IMG/VR virus record: IMGVR_UViG_3300021963_000269
Span: 1-39,989 of that record
DNA length: 39,989 bases
Direction: 5' to 3' (one strand)
DNA from: a virus
A program made the translations under genes and the position numbers. Position 1 is the stretch's first letter, and each line of letters starts with the position of its first letter. The notes beneath the pieces are model-generated. The model searched no databases. It saw only the letters and a program-made list of their open reading frames with translations, and was not told where the DNA came from. Below are positions 39,977 to 39,989 of the stretch, in pieces.

Positions 39977-39989
39977 ATCAAAAAAGCTA

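Noticed and set aside
1-39989. Integrase, attachment site, reverse transcriptase or diversity-generating repeat, tRNA genes
   Set aside because: None of these were seen. No tyrosine or serine recombinase motifs, no RT motif (YxDD), and no cloverleaf-like sequence were noticed in the few non-coding gaps, all of which are shorter than 100 bases.

Overview
The window is a 40 kb piece of a tailed-phage genome. It is almost fully coding, has no rRNA or tRNA that I can see, and uses the standard code: a 10 kb ORF has no internal stop, and TAG ends genes at 2003-2005 and 38237-38239. The genes point to a short-tailed (podovirus-type) phage of a Bacteroidota host. Evidence is the Bacteroidota-style -7 boxes (TAnnTTTG) at gene starts, the lack of strong Shine-Dalgarno sites, Thr-rich tail proteins and a BACON-like domain. 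The capsid, portal and terminase resemble those of crAss-like and related environmental Bacteroidota phages. That placement is inference from memory and not a search result.

Layout: positions 1-5543 are read rightward. This is the end of an early/DNA-metabolism block: the C-terminal end of a SNF2-type helicase, about 15 small proteins (two or three with Cys-pair zinc motifs, one VRR-NUC nuclease, one HTH protein, one small membrane protein) and a calcineurin-like phosphoesterase. Genes mostly overlap by ATGA or TAATG, so the block looks like one translationally coupled operon. Positions 5524-39928 are read leftward and form the late block. In transcription order it holds holin, endolysin, a small structural protein, small proteins, a tandem GroES-like protein, a small pre-terminase gene, large terminase, portal, a GIY-YIG homing endonuclease, scaffold candidate, major capsid protein, capsid-associated genes, two connector/tail-completion candidates, a 1313-residue P22-gp10-like tail protein with a BACON-like end, a Thr-tract tail fibre, a glycosyltransferase coupled to it, another tail protein, a GNAT-like protein, and three ejection-type proteins, the last of 3354 residues. 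The two blocks converge and overlap by 20 bases at 5524-5543.

How they work together: the terminase, portal, scaffold and capsid genes build and fill the head. The GroES-like protein probably redirects the host chaperonin to capsid or tail folding. The gp10-like, connector and Thr-rich proteins form the short tail and receptor-binding apparatus. The glycosyltransferase and GNAT-like proteins may modify tail or host surface. The three genes at the end of the operon match, by order and composition, the T7 gp14/15/16 ejection set. Two intrinsic terminators bracket the small genes after the capsid gene and probably set capsid-level expression.

The strongest candidates for something new are the Thr-tract fibre with its translationally coupled glycosyltransferase, the two-barrel GroES-like protein, and the giant ejection protein carrying a DUF7178-like module between two copies of a 90-residue repeat.
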